A DNA stretch of 64,000 nucleotides from Celeribacter baekdonensis B30 (GCF_000299875.1 NZ_AMRK01000014.1:32737-96736); one strand, 5' to 3'. Shown: positions 23,506 to 33,220, numbered from the stretch's first letter. A program made the numbers and translations. The notes: generated by a model from the sequence alone, not told the origin.

Positions 23506-23904
23506 ATGAAGATTCCGATGACGGAATATCTACGAATTGATCTGGAAACCGAAAAATGGGAGTGCCGGGTGTGCGATCACGTGATCGCGCCAGCGGGTGG
23601 CAATTACAAGGAAGGATTGTTGGTTCACAACCGTGATCCGCGTGAAATCCATCCGCCGATCATCGACCCGGACAAATACCGCTTCACCTTTAGCCCAGAC
23701 CCGGAATGGGTGCGTATTCTGGAATTCTGCTGCCCAAGCTGCGGCACGCAGGTTGAAACCGAATACGCCATTCCGGGCCACCCCCCGCTTTGGGACATGC
23801 AGGTCGATGTGGCCGCATTGAAAGCGCAATGGGCCGCGCGTGGTCCTGCGGCGCTGCCGGATGCGGGTCCCGTGGTGATGCCCGAACGGGGCCATAGCCA
23901 CTGA
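23506..23904 (+). CDS. Small zinc-finger-like subunit of ketone carboxylase (acetone carboxylase gamma-like)
   Basis: A 132-residue protein with two cysteine pairs: CRVCDHVIAP (CxxC, about 24-27) and FCCPSCGTQVETE (CPSC, about 75-78). These are spaced as in the gamma subunit of acetone carboxylase and the small subunit of acetophenone carboxylase, where they bind a metal. PGHPPLWDMQVDV in the C-terminal half is also typical. It starts four bases after the ApcA-like gene and is followed by a strong intercistronic hairpin. The subunit is structural or helps position the metal-dependent carboxylation site; it has no activity alone in the known enzymes. Confidence 0.85.
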   Translation: MKIPMTEYLRIDLETEKWECRVCDHVIAPAGGNYKEGLLVHNRDPREIHPPIIDPDKYRFTFSPDPEWVRILEFCCPSCGTQVETEYAIPGHPPLWDMQVDVAALKAQWAARGPAALPDAGPVVMPERGHSH

Positions 23905-23931
23905 CCATGAGGCACTGAAAATGACGCCAAG

Positions 23932-23954
23932 ACCCGCGCTGTGATGGCGCGGGT
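23932..23954 (+). other. Intercistronic hairpin within the carboxylase operon
   Basis: ACCCGCGC (23932-23939) and GCGCGGGT (23947-23954) form an eight-pair GC-rich stem with a seven-base loop, and no T-run follows. It separates the small subunit gene from the second HyuA-like gene, and may adjust message stability or subunit ratio. Confidence 0.55.
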
Positions 23955-24020
23955 GACACCGGGGGTGTGTTCGCAAGGTCGAGGAGACTTGCCGCCTCCG
24001 CAGCACATAAGGGAGAGAGT

Positions 24021-26177
24021 ATGAAACGTGTATCCGTTGATATCGGCGGCACCTTCACCGACTGTTTCGTCGTTTGGGGCCAGCAATATATCGAAACCAA
24101 AGCTCTGACGACGCACCACAACCTTGCGATGGGCTTTAACGAAGCTCTGGGCAAAGCCTGCACCACCTTGGGTTTGGGGTTGGAAGAGATTTTGGGCGAA
24201 GTGGACAGTGTGCGCTATGCGACAACGCTGGGCACCAATGCCCTGATTGAACACAAAGGTCCGAAAATCGGCATGTTGGTGACGGCGGGCTATGAGGCGA
24301 CTGTGCCGCTGAGCCGGGCGCGGGGCTATGGCGAAGGTTTGGACAACCTCGGCCAACAAGACATGCCCAATGCCCAGCGTCCCGATCCTTTGGTGGAACC
24401 GCACATGATTTACGGCGTGCGCGAACGGCTGGATTTCGAAGGCAATCTGGTGATGAAGCTGGACGAAGAAGACGTGCGTCGCCAGCTGCGCGGATTGGTG
24501 GATCGCGGCGCACAGATCATCGTGGTCGCCTTGGTGAACTCGGTTGTGAACCCGGCCCACGAACAGCGCATCGAAGAGATTGTGTTGGAGGAATATCCGT
24601 CGCATTTGCTCGGCGCGATCCCGGTGATTCTGTCGCATCAGGTGGCGGGCCGCAAAGGTGAATATGTCCGTGCAACCTCGGCCATTGTCGATGGCTATCT
24701 GCATTCGACCATGTATCACGCGCTGTCGGCGCTTGAGCAAAACCTGCGGGCGCATAAATACGAAAAACCGATGCTGGTGATCCACAATTCGGGCGGTATG
24801 GCGCAATTGAACTCGACCGATGCGCTGCAAACCATCCATTCGGGGCCGGTGTCCGGGATCGGCGCGTCCGAACACCTGTCTTTGCAGGCTGAATTGGGCA
24901 ATGTCGTTGCCACCGACATGGGCGGCACCAGCTATGACATCGGGATCGTCGTCGAGGGCGGGATCAAGCACTATGATTTCAACCCGGTCATCGACCGCTG
25001 GCTTGTCTCTGTTCCCATGGTTCACCTTGTGACGCTGGGCGCGGGCGGCGGCTCCATTGCCTCCTATGACCGGATGTACAAAACGGTGAAATGCGGGCCG
25101 GAAAGTGCGGGGTCTGATCCGGGTCCGGCCTGTTACGACCGGGGCGGGATGCGCCCCTCCGTCACCGATGCCGATCTGGTTTTGGGTTATCTGGACGCGG
25201 AAAACTACGCGGGTGGGTCGATCCCGCTCAATCCACGCCGGGCCAAGACCGCGATCGAGGATGCGCTGTGCGACGAGTTGGATTGCGACGTGATCGAAGC
25301 CGCCAAGCTCATTCGCGAAAAGGTCGATGACAATATGGCAAACGGTCTGTTCACCGAGCTGCGCGCGCGCGGCTATGACCCGAAAGACTTCACCATGTTG
25401 GCCTATGGCGGCAACGGTCCGCTGCATTGCTGCGGCATTGCGCAGAACCTCAGCATCGACAAGATCCTGGCCCCGCCCTTGTCCTCCGTCTTCTCGGCCG
25501 TGGGGGCAGGCAACATGCACCAGCTCCATATTCACGAGCAGTCGCTCTACATGGTGCTTTATGACAGCAACACCCGCCACATCTTTGATGACTACGATCG
25601 GTTCAATGCCATCGTGGCGGAGTTGAAGGAAAAAGGCACCCAAGACCTGTTGCGTCAGGGCGTGCCGCTGGAACAGATCAGTCACGATCTGGAACTCGAT
25701 ATGCGCTATGGCAACCAGTTGGTGCAAACCACGGCTGTGATCCCGCACCATGAGCTCCATGGTCCGGCGGATGTGTTGGCGATGATTTCGCAATTCTCCA
25801 ACGATTACGGCAAGCGCTTTGGCGAAGGCTCTCAGGCACCTGAGGCGGGCATCCGCATCAACACCATTCGTGTGGCTGCCTATGCCAAACACGAGACGGT
25901 GAAATTCGAAGACATCAAGCCGTTGGACAAGGCGGATCGCAAGGCTCCGCCCGCTCCGCAAAGCCATCGGACCTGTCATTTTGTCGGCTTTGACGCGGCC
26001 TTCGAGACCCCGGTCTGGGCGCGCAAGGACATTGAACCCGGTGTCGAGATCGAAGGGCCCGCGATTGTTGCCTCCGAAGTCACGACCTTCCTGGTGAACC
26101 CCGGCTGGACCTATGTCGCGGCAAAACAGGACGCGTCGTGGTTCTTGCGCAACGAAACGCCGATCACCCGCCATTAA
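24021..26177 (+). CDS. Hydantoinase A-type large subunit of ketone carboxylase
   Basis: A 718-residue HyuA/AcxA-like protein. It has the ATP loops VSVDIGGTFTDCFVVWGQQY (about 3-22) and VVATDMGGTSYDIGIVVEGG (about 293-312), YATTLGTNALIEHKGPKIGM, SGGMAQLNSTDALQTIHSGPVSGIGASEHL (start of the second half) and LAYGGNGPLHCCGIAQ. Length equals the acetone carboxylase beta subunit. With the HyuB-like protein it would use ATP to phosphorylate the ketone enol and/or bicarbonate. The start follows AAGGGAGAGAGT. Having both a short (644) and a long (718) HyuA protein in one operon points to the acetophenone carboxylase type rather than the three-subunit acetone carboxylase. Confidence 0.87.
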   Translation: MKRVSVDIGGTFTDCFVVWGQQYIETKALTTHHNLAMGFNEALGKACTTLGLGLEEILGEVDSVRYATTLGTNALIEHKGPKIGMLVTAGYEATVPLSRARGYGEGLDNLGQQDMPNAQRPDPLVEPHMIYGVRERLDFEGNLVMKLDEEDVRRQLRGLVDRGAQIIVVALVNSVVNPAHEQRIEEIVLEEYPSHLLGAIPVILSHQVAGRKGEYVRATSAIVDGYLHSTMYHALSALEQNLRAHKYEKPMLVIHNSGGMAQLNSTDALQTIHSGPVSGIGASEHLSLQAELGNVVATDMGGTSYDIGIVVEGGIKHYDFNPVIDRWLVSVPMVHLVTLGAGGGSIASYDRMYKTVKCGPESAGSDPGPACYDRGGMRPSVTDADLVLGYLDAENYAGGSIPLNPRRAKTAIEDALCDELDCDVIEAAKLIREKVDDNMANGLFTELRARGYDPKDFTMLAYGGNGPLHCCGIAQNLSIDKILAPPLSSVFSAVGAGNMHQLHIHEQSLYMVLYDSNTRHIFDDYDRFNAIVAELKEKGTQDLLRQGVPLEQISHDLELDMRYGNQLVQTTAVIPHHELHGPADVLAMISQFSNDYGKRFGEGSQAPEAGIRINTIRVAAYAKHETVKFEDIKPLDKADRKAPPAPQSHRTCHFVGFDAAFETPVWARKDIEPGVEIEGPAIVASEVTTFLVNPGWTYVAAKQDASWFLRNETPITRH

Positions 26178-26187
26178 GTCAATCTGC

Positions 26188-26214
26188 CCCCCGGCGCGGA
26201 GGAGGCGCCGGGGG
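26188..26214 (+). other. Very stable intercistronic hairpin before the HyuB-like gene
   Basis: CCCCCGGCGC (26188-26197) and GCGCCGGGGG (26205-26214) pair perfectly over ten positions around the loop GGAGGAG. No T-run follows. The position 25 bases before the next start suggests message processing or stabilisation. Confidence 0.65.
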
Positions 26215-26239
26215 ACGTACCCCTTTGGAGGAGAGTCCC

Positions 26240-28510
26240 ATGAACGAGATGTCAACACGGGCGAAAACGCCCACACTCGAAGAAATGAACCTGATCAAGA
26301 AGTTTCTTGATGACACCACCCTGTTTCTCGGTCCTGACCCGGAGATCATGCAAAACCATGACCTGATGCCGCGCACCGAGATCGAAGACGCCGCGATCGG
26401 CAAGGTCAGTGATGCCCATACCGTGGCTAAAATCCGGGATCGCATCCAATCGGGCTGTGATGAAGGCTATGAGATGGTCGAACAGATGGGTGCCGCGCCC
26501 GGTGCAAAATGGGGTGACGTGATCACCGGCGTCTATTCCGCCAGTGGTGATCTTGCCATTGCCTCGGCGGGGGGCGTGTTGATCTTTTCGGCGCTGGTGC
26601 ACCACCCGATCAAGTTCATCATCAAAAACTGGATGGATGACCCGACGGTGGGTGTGAAGGATGGCGACGGCTTCATCCACAATGACTCGCGCTACGGCAA
26701 CGTGCACAACACCGACCAGTCGATGATCATCCCGATTTTCCACAAAGGAAAACTGGTGTGCTGGGTCGCCTCGACCGTGCACGAAGGCGAGAATGGTGCG
26801 ATCGAGCCGGGCGGCATGCCCTCCATGGCCGAAAGCCCCTCTGACGAAGGGCTGAAAATGTCGCCTTTCAAAGTGGTTGAGAACTACCAAATCAAACGCG
26901 ACATCCTAACCTTCCTGCAAAACTCGGTGCGCGAGCCAAAGCTGCAGTACGAAGACATGAAGGTGAAGCTGTTCGCCTGTCTGCGCATCAAACAGCGGAT
27001 CGAAGAGACGCTGAATTCGGATGGTCCCGAGGCCCTGATGGCGACGCTGCGCCTGACCATGGAACAGGTCCGTGCCGAGGTGAAACGCCGGATTTCGGAA
27101 TGGCCGGACATGACCGTGCGCAGCTACATCATTCAGGACTCCACCCTGCGTGAAAACTGCGTGGTCAAGATCAACTGCAAACTGACCAAGACCGGCGATC
27201 GGTTGATTTTCGACTTCCGGGGATCAAGCCCGGAGTTCACCAACCGCGCCACCAACACGATTGTTGCAGGCCTCAAAGGGATGCTGGCGCAGGTTTTCCT
27301 GTGCTATGTCTGGCCCGATCTGCCGCGCGGACAGGCGGCTTTTGCACCCATCGAGGTGATCACCGATCCGCATTCGATCGTGAACTGTTCCTATGATGCG
27401 CCAAACTCGCAGTCCTTGATGTCGATCTTTACCGGTTTCACCGCCGGACAACATGCGGTGGCCAAGTTCCTGTATTCCTGTCCGGAAAAATTCACTCGGG
27501 TGCATGCGCCGACCTTCAACATGATCAACACCTTCATCTGGGGTGGGGTCAGCCAGCATGGCGAAACATTGGGCAACCTTTGTGCCGATCTGAACGGCAT
27601 GGGCGCGGGGGCCACGGCAAGCCGCGATGGCGAACATGCTTTGGCTCCGATCTTTGCCACCATGGCCGACATCGGCGAGCAGGAGCTGAACGAGGAGGAA
27701 GTGCCCTTCTTGCAGCTTGTGTCGAAGAAAATGACCCGTGACGCCATCGCGCCCGGCAAATATCGTGGTGGTCAGGGCTATACGATGATGGTGGCTACCA
27801 AGGATTCCGAACAGTGGGGGTTCATGACCACGGCGCAAGGGGCGAAAATTCCGCCGCTTCAGGGCCTGTTCGGCGGCTATGCCTGCGGCACCTATCCTTT
27901 GTCTAAGGTCAAGGATGTCGATGTCTATGATGTGTTGATGAACGAACCGGAGCGGTTCCGTCACTCGATCGAAGAGATCATGAACGAACAACCGTTCGAG
28001 GATGCCGATTATTCGACCCATCACATGGGCATGGGCTTCGAGATCTCGAAACGCGGCGAGTTGTTCATGATCAGCCAAGGTGCGGGTGCAGGCTATGGTG
28101 ATCTTCTGGAACGCGATCCGGAAAATATCATCAAGGACATCGAGGAGGGACTGATCTCCCCCGAAGTGGCCGCACGCCTTTATAAAGTGGTCTTTGATGC
28201 CGCAACGCTGGCGATTGATTTTGACGCCTCCGAGGCCGCGCGTGCCGAAGAACGTCAGGCCCGGATCAAACGCTCGGTCCCCTATGCCGAGTTCGTCAAA
28301 GGCTGGAACAAACCAAAGCCGCCGGCGCATCTGCAATATTTCGGATGTTGGGGCGACGATGTTGGCACGCTCTATATGGGCGCGCCGGACATCACCCGCC
28401 GGGGCGACCAACCGCGTCCGAATTACATGATGCACCCCAAGGACGTGCGCATAGCGGAACTCGAAGCGCGGCTTGAGGCTGCAGGTGCCATGGGAGACGA
28501 AAAGAAATGA
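26240..28510 (+). CDS. Hydantoinase B-type subunit of ketone carboxylase
   Basis: A 756-residue HyuB/acetone-carboxylase-alpha-like protein, very close in length to AcxB. Recognisable segments are GDVITGVYSASGDLAIASAGG (about 103-122), HHPIKFIIKNWMDDPTVGVKDGD and FIHNDSRYGNVHNTDQSMIIPIF (metal-site region rich in Asp/Asn/His), then FDFRGSSPEFTNRATNT and GKYRGGQGYTMMV. The HyuB-like subunit of known enzymes holds the metal-dependent carboxylation centre. The start ATG at 26240 follows GGAGGAGAGTCCC; the open frame before it includes the hairpin. Its stop overlaps the next start (ATGA). Confidence 0.88.
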   Translation: MNEMSTRAKTPTLEEMNLIKKFLDDTTLFLGPDPEIMQNHDLMPRTEIEDAAIGKVSDAHTVAKIRDRIQSGCDEGYEMVEQMGAAPGAKWGDVITGVYSASGDLAIASAGGVLIFSALVHHPIKFIIKNWMDDPTVGVKDGDGFIHNDSRYGNVHNTDQSMIIPIFHKGKLVCWVASTVHEGENGAIEPGGMPSMAESPSDEGLKMSPFKVVENYQIKRDILTFLQNSVREPKLQYEDMKVKLFACLRIKQRIEETLNSDGPEALMATLRLTMEQVRAEVKRRISEWPDMTVRSYIIQDSTLRENCVVKINCKLTKTGDRLIFDFRGSSPEFTNRATNTIVAGLKGMLAQVFLCYVWPDLPRGQAAFAPIEVITDPHSIVNCSYDAPNSQSLMSIFTGFTAGQHAVAKFLYSCPEKFTRVHAPTFNMINTFIWGGVSQHGETLGNLCADLNGMGAGATASRDGEHALAPIFATMADIGEQELNEEEVPFLQLVSKKMTRDAIAPGKYRGGQGYTMMVATKDSEQWGFMTTAQGAKIPPLQGLFGGYACGTYPLSKVKDVDVYDVLMNEPERFRHSIEEIMNEQPFEDADYSTHHMGMGFEISKRGELFMISQGAGAGYGDLLERDPENIIKDIEEGLISPEVAARLYKVVFDAATLAIDFDASEAARAEERQARIKRSVPYAEFVKGWNKPKPPAHLQYFGCWGDDVGTLYMGAPDITRRGDQPRPNYMMHPKDVRIAELEARLEAAGAMGDEKK

Positions 28511-29328
28511 GCCAAACTCTGGCAGACGATCTGCCCGATGGTTCGGGTACGAAGGCGCTGCGGGTCTGGTTGAAGTCGTCGGGTTATGCCCGGCGGCTTT
28601 TGCTGGGCGAAAGTGGCGATCCATGGGCGGACGGGGCGGCGAAATACCTGTCTTTCTTCTCTCAGGCGCGCGGGTTGCTGCGGGCCGATGTTGCGGAGGT
28701 GGATTTGGGCGATTTGTTCCGCTCCTGGGTCCATCGCCATCCCGCGTTGCGCGCCGACATGGCCAGTAAAAAGCGCGCGACCTATCCGTTGCGGCGGATG
28801 CTCGAAGAGGAGGGGCCGCGCCAGCTTTTGGACGAGGTGACCGAGGCCGTTGCCGCCAATTTGCAAGCTCAGGTGCCAATGGTTCTGGCGATGCCCGCAC
28901 CGGGCGCCTGGTTGGCCGAGGCGCAACAGATGGTCGATCGCCCGGCTGAGGTTGACGAGGATGCGGTGGAAGATGCAGCCATGTATATGGCCGATTTCCT
29001 GCGCTGCGTGTCGGCGCGTCCGGTGGGTGGGCTGTTGCTGGAAGAGGGGGGCAGCCCTGGTCCGGCCAACCGCTATTCCCCGATCCTGAATGCTGCCAAA
29101 CATTACCGTTGGGCCGTGGTCGGGCGCGATGTCGCCCCAGAGGCGGCGGCGGTGTTTGACGCCACCATAGGCACGGATGCAAGCGCCAAAGGCCGGGATG
29201 TCAGTTTTGATCTGTTTGGACAGGGCACTTTGCCTGCCATTGGGTCCGGCCAGTTTGCCTTTGCGGAAATTCCTGTCGGTCATGCGCCAGAGGCGGTGCT
29301 GGACGCGATTGCCCAACTGCGGGGGTAG
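28507..29328 (+). CDS. Fifth subunit candidate of the ketone carboxylase (ApcE-like position)
   Basis: A 273-residue, mostly helical, soluble protein without recognisable catalytic motif or signal. Visible landmarks are an Arg/Leu-rich start (TKALRVWLKSSGYARRLLLG), VPMVLAMPAPGAWLAEAQ (about 122-138), an acidic stretch VDEDAVEDAAMYMADFLRCV and GGLLLEEGG. The ATG overlaps the stop of the HyuB-like gene, which indicates tight translational coupling, as for a stoichiometric subunit. Acetophenone carboxylase, as I recall it, has a separate fifth subunit of about this size; acetone carboxylase does not. Homology to that subunit is inferred from position and size, not from a recognised motif. Confidence 0.65.
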   Translation: MSQTLADDLPDGSGTKALRVWLKSSGYARRLLLGESGDPWADGAAKYLSFFSQARGLLRADVAEVDLGDLFRSWVHRHPALRADMASKKRATYPLRRMLEEEGPRQLLDEVTEAVAANLQAQVPMVLAMPAPGAWLAEAQQMVDRPAEVDEDAVEDAAMYMADFLRCVSARPVGGLLLEEGGSPGPANRYSPILNAAKHYRWAVVGRDVAPEAAAVFDATIGTDASAKGRDVSFDLFGQGTLPAIGSGQFAFAEIPVGHAPEAVLDAIAQLRG

Positions 29329-29418
29329 TTGCACGGGTCATTTGTCCCAAATTCCGTCCCTCCCCACGGGCGGATTTGACCAGTGGGTGGACGTTTTCAA
29401 ACCGACGCCGAGGTCAGC

Positions 29419-29444
29419 ACGGCGCCCCTCCTCCGGGGCGCCGT
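29419..29444 (+). terminator. Terminator of the ketone carboxylase operon
   Basis: ACGGCGCCCC (29419-29428) and GGGGCGCCGT (29435-29444) form a perfect ten-pair stem around TCCTCC, followed by TTTCGT. It lies between the carboxylase operon and the convergent end of the activator gene. Confidence 0.75.
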
Positions 29445-29454
29445 TTTCGTGAGG

Positions 29455-31461
29455 TCAGTGTTGAACCGTACGTAGGATCGCAACGCTTTCCTTGAGGCCA
29501 AACCGTTCCAGTTTGACGTAGAGCGTACTTTTCGCGATCCCCAGATCACGCGCAACAGAGGTCAAGTTGCCCTGATGCGCCCGGATTGCGGACATGATGG
29601 CCTCGCGTTCAGCCAGTTCCAGAGGGCTGATCCCCGCATGATCCGGCGGGGGGGTGTCAGAGATCAGATCATGTGGCAGACCAAGCTCAGAGGGTAAATG
29701 TTCGGCCTCCAAAAGGTCGCCATCGCAGACCAGAAGGCTGCCCTCCAAGGCGTTGCGCAATTCGCGAATGTTGCCTGGCCAATCATATTGCTCCAAGGCG
29801 CGCCGCATGCCGTGCCCGATCCGGGGAACCGTTCGGTCATACCGGGCCGCGATCTGCGTCAGGAAATACTCCGCGAGCGGCACAATATCGCTACGCCGGT
29901 CGCGCAAGGGTGGAAGCGCCAAAGACGTCACTGCGATCCGGTAATACAAATCCATCCGGAACCGACCCGCTTGCACTTCGGCTTTGAGGTCTCGGTTGGT
30001 CGCGGCGATCAGGCGAAAGCGGACTTTGCGTGGATGGTTCTCACCGATGCGGCAAATCTCGCCGGTTTCCAAAACCCGCAACAGATGCGGTTGCAGATCG
30101 AGAGGCATTTCGCCGATCTCATCCAAGAACAATGTGCCACCATCGGCGGCTTCAATTTTCCCCATCATGCCGCCACGTTTGGCCCCGGTAAATGCGCCCT
30201 CCGCATAGCCGAATAATTCGCTGGTCAAAAGTTCGCGCGAAAACCCGCCGCAATTGACCGCCATGAACGGGCCCTTCTGGTCCGGCCCCATGTCGTGAAA
30301 CGCATGGGCAAAAGCATCCTTGCCGACGCCGGTTTCGCCCAACAACAGCACGGGAACCGAGGCTTTCGCCAGTTGTCGCGCCCGATTCAGCGCCGCCACA
30401 TAGCGTGGTGCGGCGCCGATCAGGCGGTTAAACGCATCGGTTGGGGCGGAGTGCGGGCGGGGGATGTCATGTATTTTGTTGCGCTGCACCAAGGCATTGC
30501 GGTCGGGCAGCACAAGGATCGAGCCAAGGCGATGTCCCTGCACATGGACGGGTTCGATCCAGTCCCGATCCACCCAAGACGGCATTTTCTCGGGCACGAG
30601 CTTGCCATCCCGCCACGGCAATGTCAGGTCGCGAATGGTGAGCGCCGGATCATTGCGGCCTTTTGCCAGTTGCGTCATCAACGCGGCGGCACTGTCATTG
30701 GCTTTGACGGCGCGGCCTTGACGATCAAAGACGATCAACCCGTCGCTTCCGGCGTTGTTCAGCCGGTCGAGATAGTGGTCAAGCAGCCGATACCGCAATT
30801 TCATTTCCTGACGCGCAAGACGGTTTTCGATCCGTCCAGACGCGGCGACCGCCAGCGCCAGCGCGTGACGGCTGTAGCTGTCTGTCAGGCCGGAAATATC
30901 AATCGCGCCAAGGATCGTATGGCTGATCGGATCGCGGATCACACTGGCCGAACAGGACCACCGTTTGATCCCGGAACAGAAATGTTCGGAGGAATGAATT
31001 TGAATCGGTTGGCCGATTTCAAGCGCGGTTCCGATGGCGTTGGTTCCACAACTGGCCTCACTCCAGCTTGCGCCGGGCATGAGATGAATGTTTTCAGCCG
31101 GGTCACGCAAAGAGGTGTCGCCCTCAATCGACAAAACCACACCGGCCGCATCCGTCAGCACCATGACGGTTCCGGTTTCGTGTAAAAAATCGCGCGCAGA
31201 TTGCATCACCGACACGCTGGCCCGTACAAGTTCCGTGTTGGTTTCCAAGAGGCCATACAGGGGATCGCCCTCCAAGGGAACCGGGGCCTGATCCCGTGTG
31301 GGATCGACCTTGCCCTGGCAGCGGCGCCAAGAGTCGTCAATCAACCGACGCAGCGCATCGGAACCAGGTTCATCACCTTGTAGAAACCGTTCCCAAGATG
31401 TCATAATTTGCCGATCATTCTCTGGACGTGAAAATGTCTGGCGCAAGGCGGTTCCCGGCAT
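29455..31461 (-). CDS. AcoR/AcxR-type sigma-54-dependent activator, intact
   Basis: A 668-residue activator. A GAF sensor is at about 80-190 ([22 protein letters not shown] spans the family signature, here noted as [15 protein letters not shown]) and a PAS-like segment at about 215-310. The AAA+ domain is complete: GETGVGKD (about 374-381), [17 protein letters not shown] with the GAFTGA loop (about 422-427), and [12 protein letters not shown] (about 440-451). A Fis-type helix-turn-helix closes the protein ([20 protein letters not shown]). The start at 31461 follows GGGAGGAGAACTGCA; the frame is open to 31524 without a ribosome site. It is convergent with the carboxylase operon, divergent from cobW, and its targets are probably the two variant promoters at 21419 and 31878. 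Confidence 0.9.
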   Translation of the reverse strand: MPGTALRQTFSRPENDRQIMTSWERFLQGDEPGSDALRRLIDDSWRRCQGKVDPTRDQAPVPLEGDPLYGLLETNTELVRASVSVMQSARDFLHETGTVMVLTDAAGVVLSIEGDTSLRDPAENIHLMPGASWSEASCGTNAIGTALEIGQPIQIHSSEHFCSGIKRWSCSASVIRDPISHTILGAIDISGLTDSYSRHALALAVAASGRIENRLARQEMKLRYRLLDHYLDRLNNAGSDGLIVFDRQGRAVKANDSAAALMTQLAKGRNDPALTIRDLTLPWRDGKLVPEKMPSWVDRDWIEPVHVQGHRLGSILVLPDRNALVQRNKIHDIPRPHSAPTDAFNRLIGAAPRYVAALNRARQLAKASVPVLLLGETGVGKDAFAHAFHDMGPDQKGPFMAVNCGGFSRELLTSELFGYAEGAFTGAKRGGMMGKIEAADGGTLFLDEIGEMPLDLQPHLLRVLETGEICRIGENHPRKVRFRLIAATNRDLKAEVQAGRFRMDLYYRIAVTSLALPPLRDRRSDIVPLAEYFLTQIAARYDRTVPRIGHGMRRALEQYDWPGNIRELRNALEGSLLVCDGDLLEAEHLPSELGLPHDLISDTPPPDHAGISPLELAEREAIMSAIRAHQGNLTSVARDLGIAKSTLYVKLERFGLKESVAILRTVQH

Positions 31462-31877
31462 TGCAGTTCTCCTCCCAGTGTTGCGTGAGTGGTGGCTGCT
31501 TCCTCCCCGAAGCAGATGGTCCACCAGCCAAGACAGCGACCGAAATCGCGTCTTTGCGCATTTTTATGGCGGTAGTTTAACAGTCTTTGCCTTCTCCACC
31601 ACAATTATTGCGTTTTGGCCTGTCTGTGCGCGGGCACCATGGGCCCTCTGCGGCGGGGCTGTGAGGCCGTTTGTTTTCTCGCGCCGCACATCATGCGCGT
31701 CGCGCAGTGAGAGCTTTTTAAGCGGTGAAGCGGCCGTCCTTACGGTACGCAAGATGGTGCCGCCGTCCGATTTCCGGACGCTTCTCAGACTGTGCCCAGA
31801 CCGGAAACCGGACGCTTTGGCGAGGGGGTTTGGTGCTCGCTCGCGGCAAGCCGTTGTTTGGCCTGCAAAGTCGTGGG

Positions 31878-31893
31878 TGGAACGAAACCTGCT
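31878..31893 (+). promoter_or_regulatory. Sigma-54-type -24/-12 promoter before cobW
   Basis: TGGAACGAAACCTGCT has GG at 31879-31880 and GC at 31891-31892 with ten bases between. It matches the promoter at 21419 at most positions, including the uncommon AACCTGC and the downstream TCTC and TTTGGGT blocks. It lies 33 bases before the cobW start. The remaining gap 31462-31877 shows no gene; it should hold the activator's enhancer sites. Confidence 0.7.
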
Positions 31894-31925
31894 TCTCATT
31901 TGGGTGGATGGATGGAGGAAAACCG

Positions 31926-33176
31926 ATGACAACGCCCGAAAACCTTGCTGTTTTGGCGCGCCCTGCGGACGTGGGGCGGGTGCCCGTGACCCTGTTGACC
32001 GGGTTCTTGGGGGCCGGAAAAACAACACTTTTAAACCAGCTCATGCGCCTGCCCGAAATGGCCTCTACGGCTGTTTTCATCAATGAGTTTGGCGAAATTG
32101 GCATTGATCACCACCTTGTTGAGCGAATCGATGAGGCCTTGGTGATTCTCGAGTCTGGCTGTGTGTGTTGCTCGGTTCAGGGCGATCTGATCGCCGAATT
32201 GAAGCGGCTGCATGACCGCATGGCGCGGCGCGAGATTCCGCAGGTGTCACGTGTGGTGATCGAGACCACGGGTTTGGCCGACCCGATGCCGGTGGTGCGG
32301 GCGTTGATGGAGGATCGGTTTGTGTCCGCCCGTTTCCGTTGTGACGGGATCGTCACGGTGGTGGACAGTGAACATGCTTGTGCCCAGTTGGCGCATCATC
32401 GTGAGGCTCGGGTTCAGGTCAGCATGGCGGACCGGATCGTCTTGTCGAAAACCGAGCTTGCAACGCGGGCCGCGCGGGCAGAATTGACCAAAGTGTTGAC
32501 GGCGCTGAACCCTGCCGCACCGCGGGTGAGCGCGGCGGAGGCGGTTGACGCGGTGGGCACTGTGTTTGGCGGCGGGCTTTATGCGCCGGAACAGATCCCG
32601 CAGGACCTTGATGGGTGGTTGCAGGCCCACGCCCATTCAGGGCCGCGCCCGAAAACGATCTCCCTGCCGTTTCCCCCGGCAACACAAGACCACCATAGCG
32701 GTCGCGTCCGCAGCTTTTCCGTGCGCTTGCCGGAGCCGGTGGCCTGGCGGGGCTTTTCTGTGCGGATCGGTGAACTCCTTGCGCGCTGGTCGGGTCAGAT
32801 TTTGCGCCTCAAAGGCATTGTGGCTGTTGAGGGGATCGACACACCAACCGCCATTCAATGCGTGCAGGATACGGCCTATGCGCCCGTGCATATGGCGTGC
32901 TGGCCAAAACAGGATGCGACCGGGGCATTGCGTGCGGGGCAGGGCGCGGTGGTGGTGATCGGCGAGGATTTGACGGCTGAGGATGAGCGGGCAATGCGCG
33001 CATTGTTGACCGATTTTCCGGCGGATAGATTGGCCCTGCGCCGCGCGGCGGCCTTGCCGGGCTTGGCCACGCGCAACTGGCTCAACGAGCGGATGCCCCT
33101 GGCGTCACGATCGGGGATGAGCTCTGAGGCTTTCGTGATCCAGCCGCGGTTTTTGCAAGACGCGCGTGTAACATGA
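31926..33176 (+). CDS. CobW/COG0523-family P-loop GTPase, putative metal chaperone
   Basis: A 416-residue GTPase. The Walker A motif is TLLTGFLGAGKTTLLNQLM (about 22-40). It has INEFGEIGIDHHLVERIDE, the metal-binding signature ESGCVCCSVQGDL (CxCC, about 76-88), RVVIETTGLADPMPVV and a C-terminal CobW domain (SFSVRLPEPVAWRGFSV). Some histidine-containing stretches (HAHSGP, HHSG) may add metal ligands. Family members deliver zinc, cobalt or other metals to enzymes. Here it is controlled by the same type of sigma-54 promoter as the ketone carboxylase, so I infer that it loads that enzyme's metal. The start at 31926 follows GGATGGAGGAAAACCG. Confidence 0.87.
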   Translation: MTTPENLAVLARPADVGRVPVTLLTGFLGAGKTTLLNQLMRLPEMASTAVFINEFGEIGIDHHLVERIDEALVILESGCVCCSVQGDLIAELKRLHDRMARREIPQVSRVVIETTGLADPMPVVRALMEDRFVSARFRCDGIVTVVDSEHACAQLAHHREARVQVSMADRIVLSKTELATRAARAELTKVLTALNPAAPRVSAAEAVDAVGTVFGGGLYAPEQIPQDLDGWLQAHAHSGPRPKTISLPFPPATQDHHSGRVRSFSVRLPEPVAWRGFSVRIGELLARWSGQILRLKGIVAVEGIDTPTAIQCVQDTAYAPVHMACWPKQDATGALRAGQGAVVVIGEDLTAEDERAMRALLTDFPADRLALRRAAALPGLATRNWLNERMPLASRSGMSSEAFVIQPRFLQDARVT

Positions 33177-33220
33177 GAGCTCAATATGCCCCCAAGCAGA
33201 CGGTCGCATGCGCGTCCCCT

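Noticed and set aside
23625..26276. An 883-codon open frame on the minus strand opposite the carboxylase genes
   Set aside because: It is antisense to clear HyuA-type genes, rich in His/Arg/Gln as expected for a shadow in GC-rich DNA, and has no motifs.
27224..29182. A 652-codon minus-strand open frame opposite the HyuB-like gene
   Set aside because: Proline/arginine-rich shadow of genes on the other strand, without a start site or domain.
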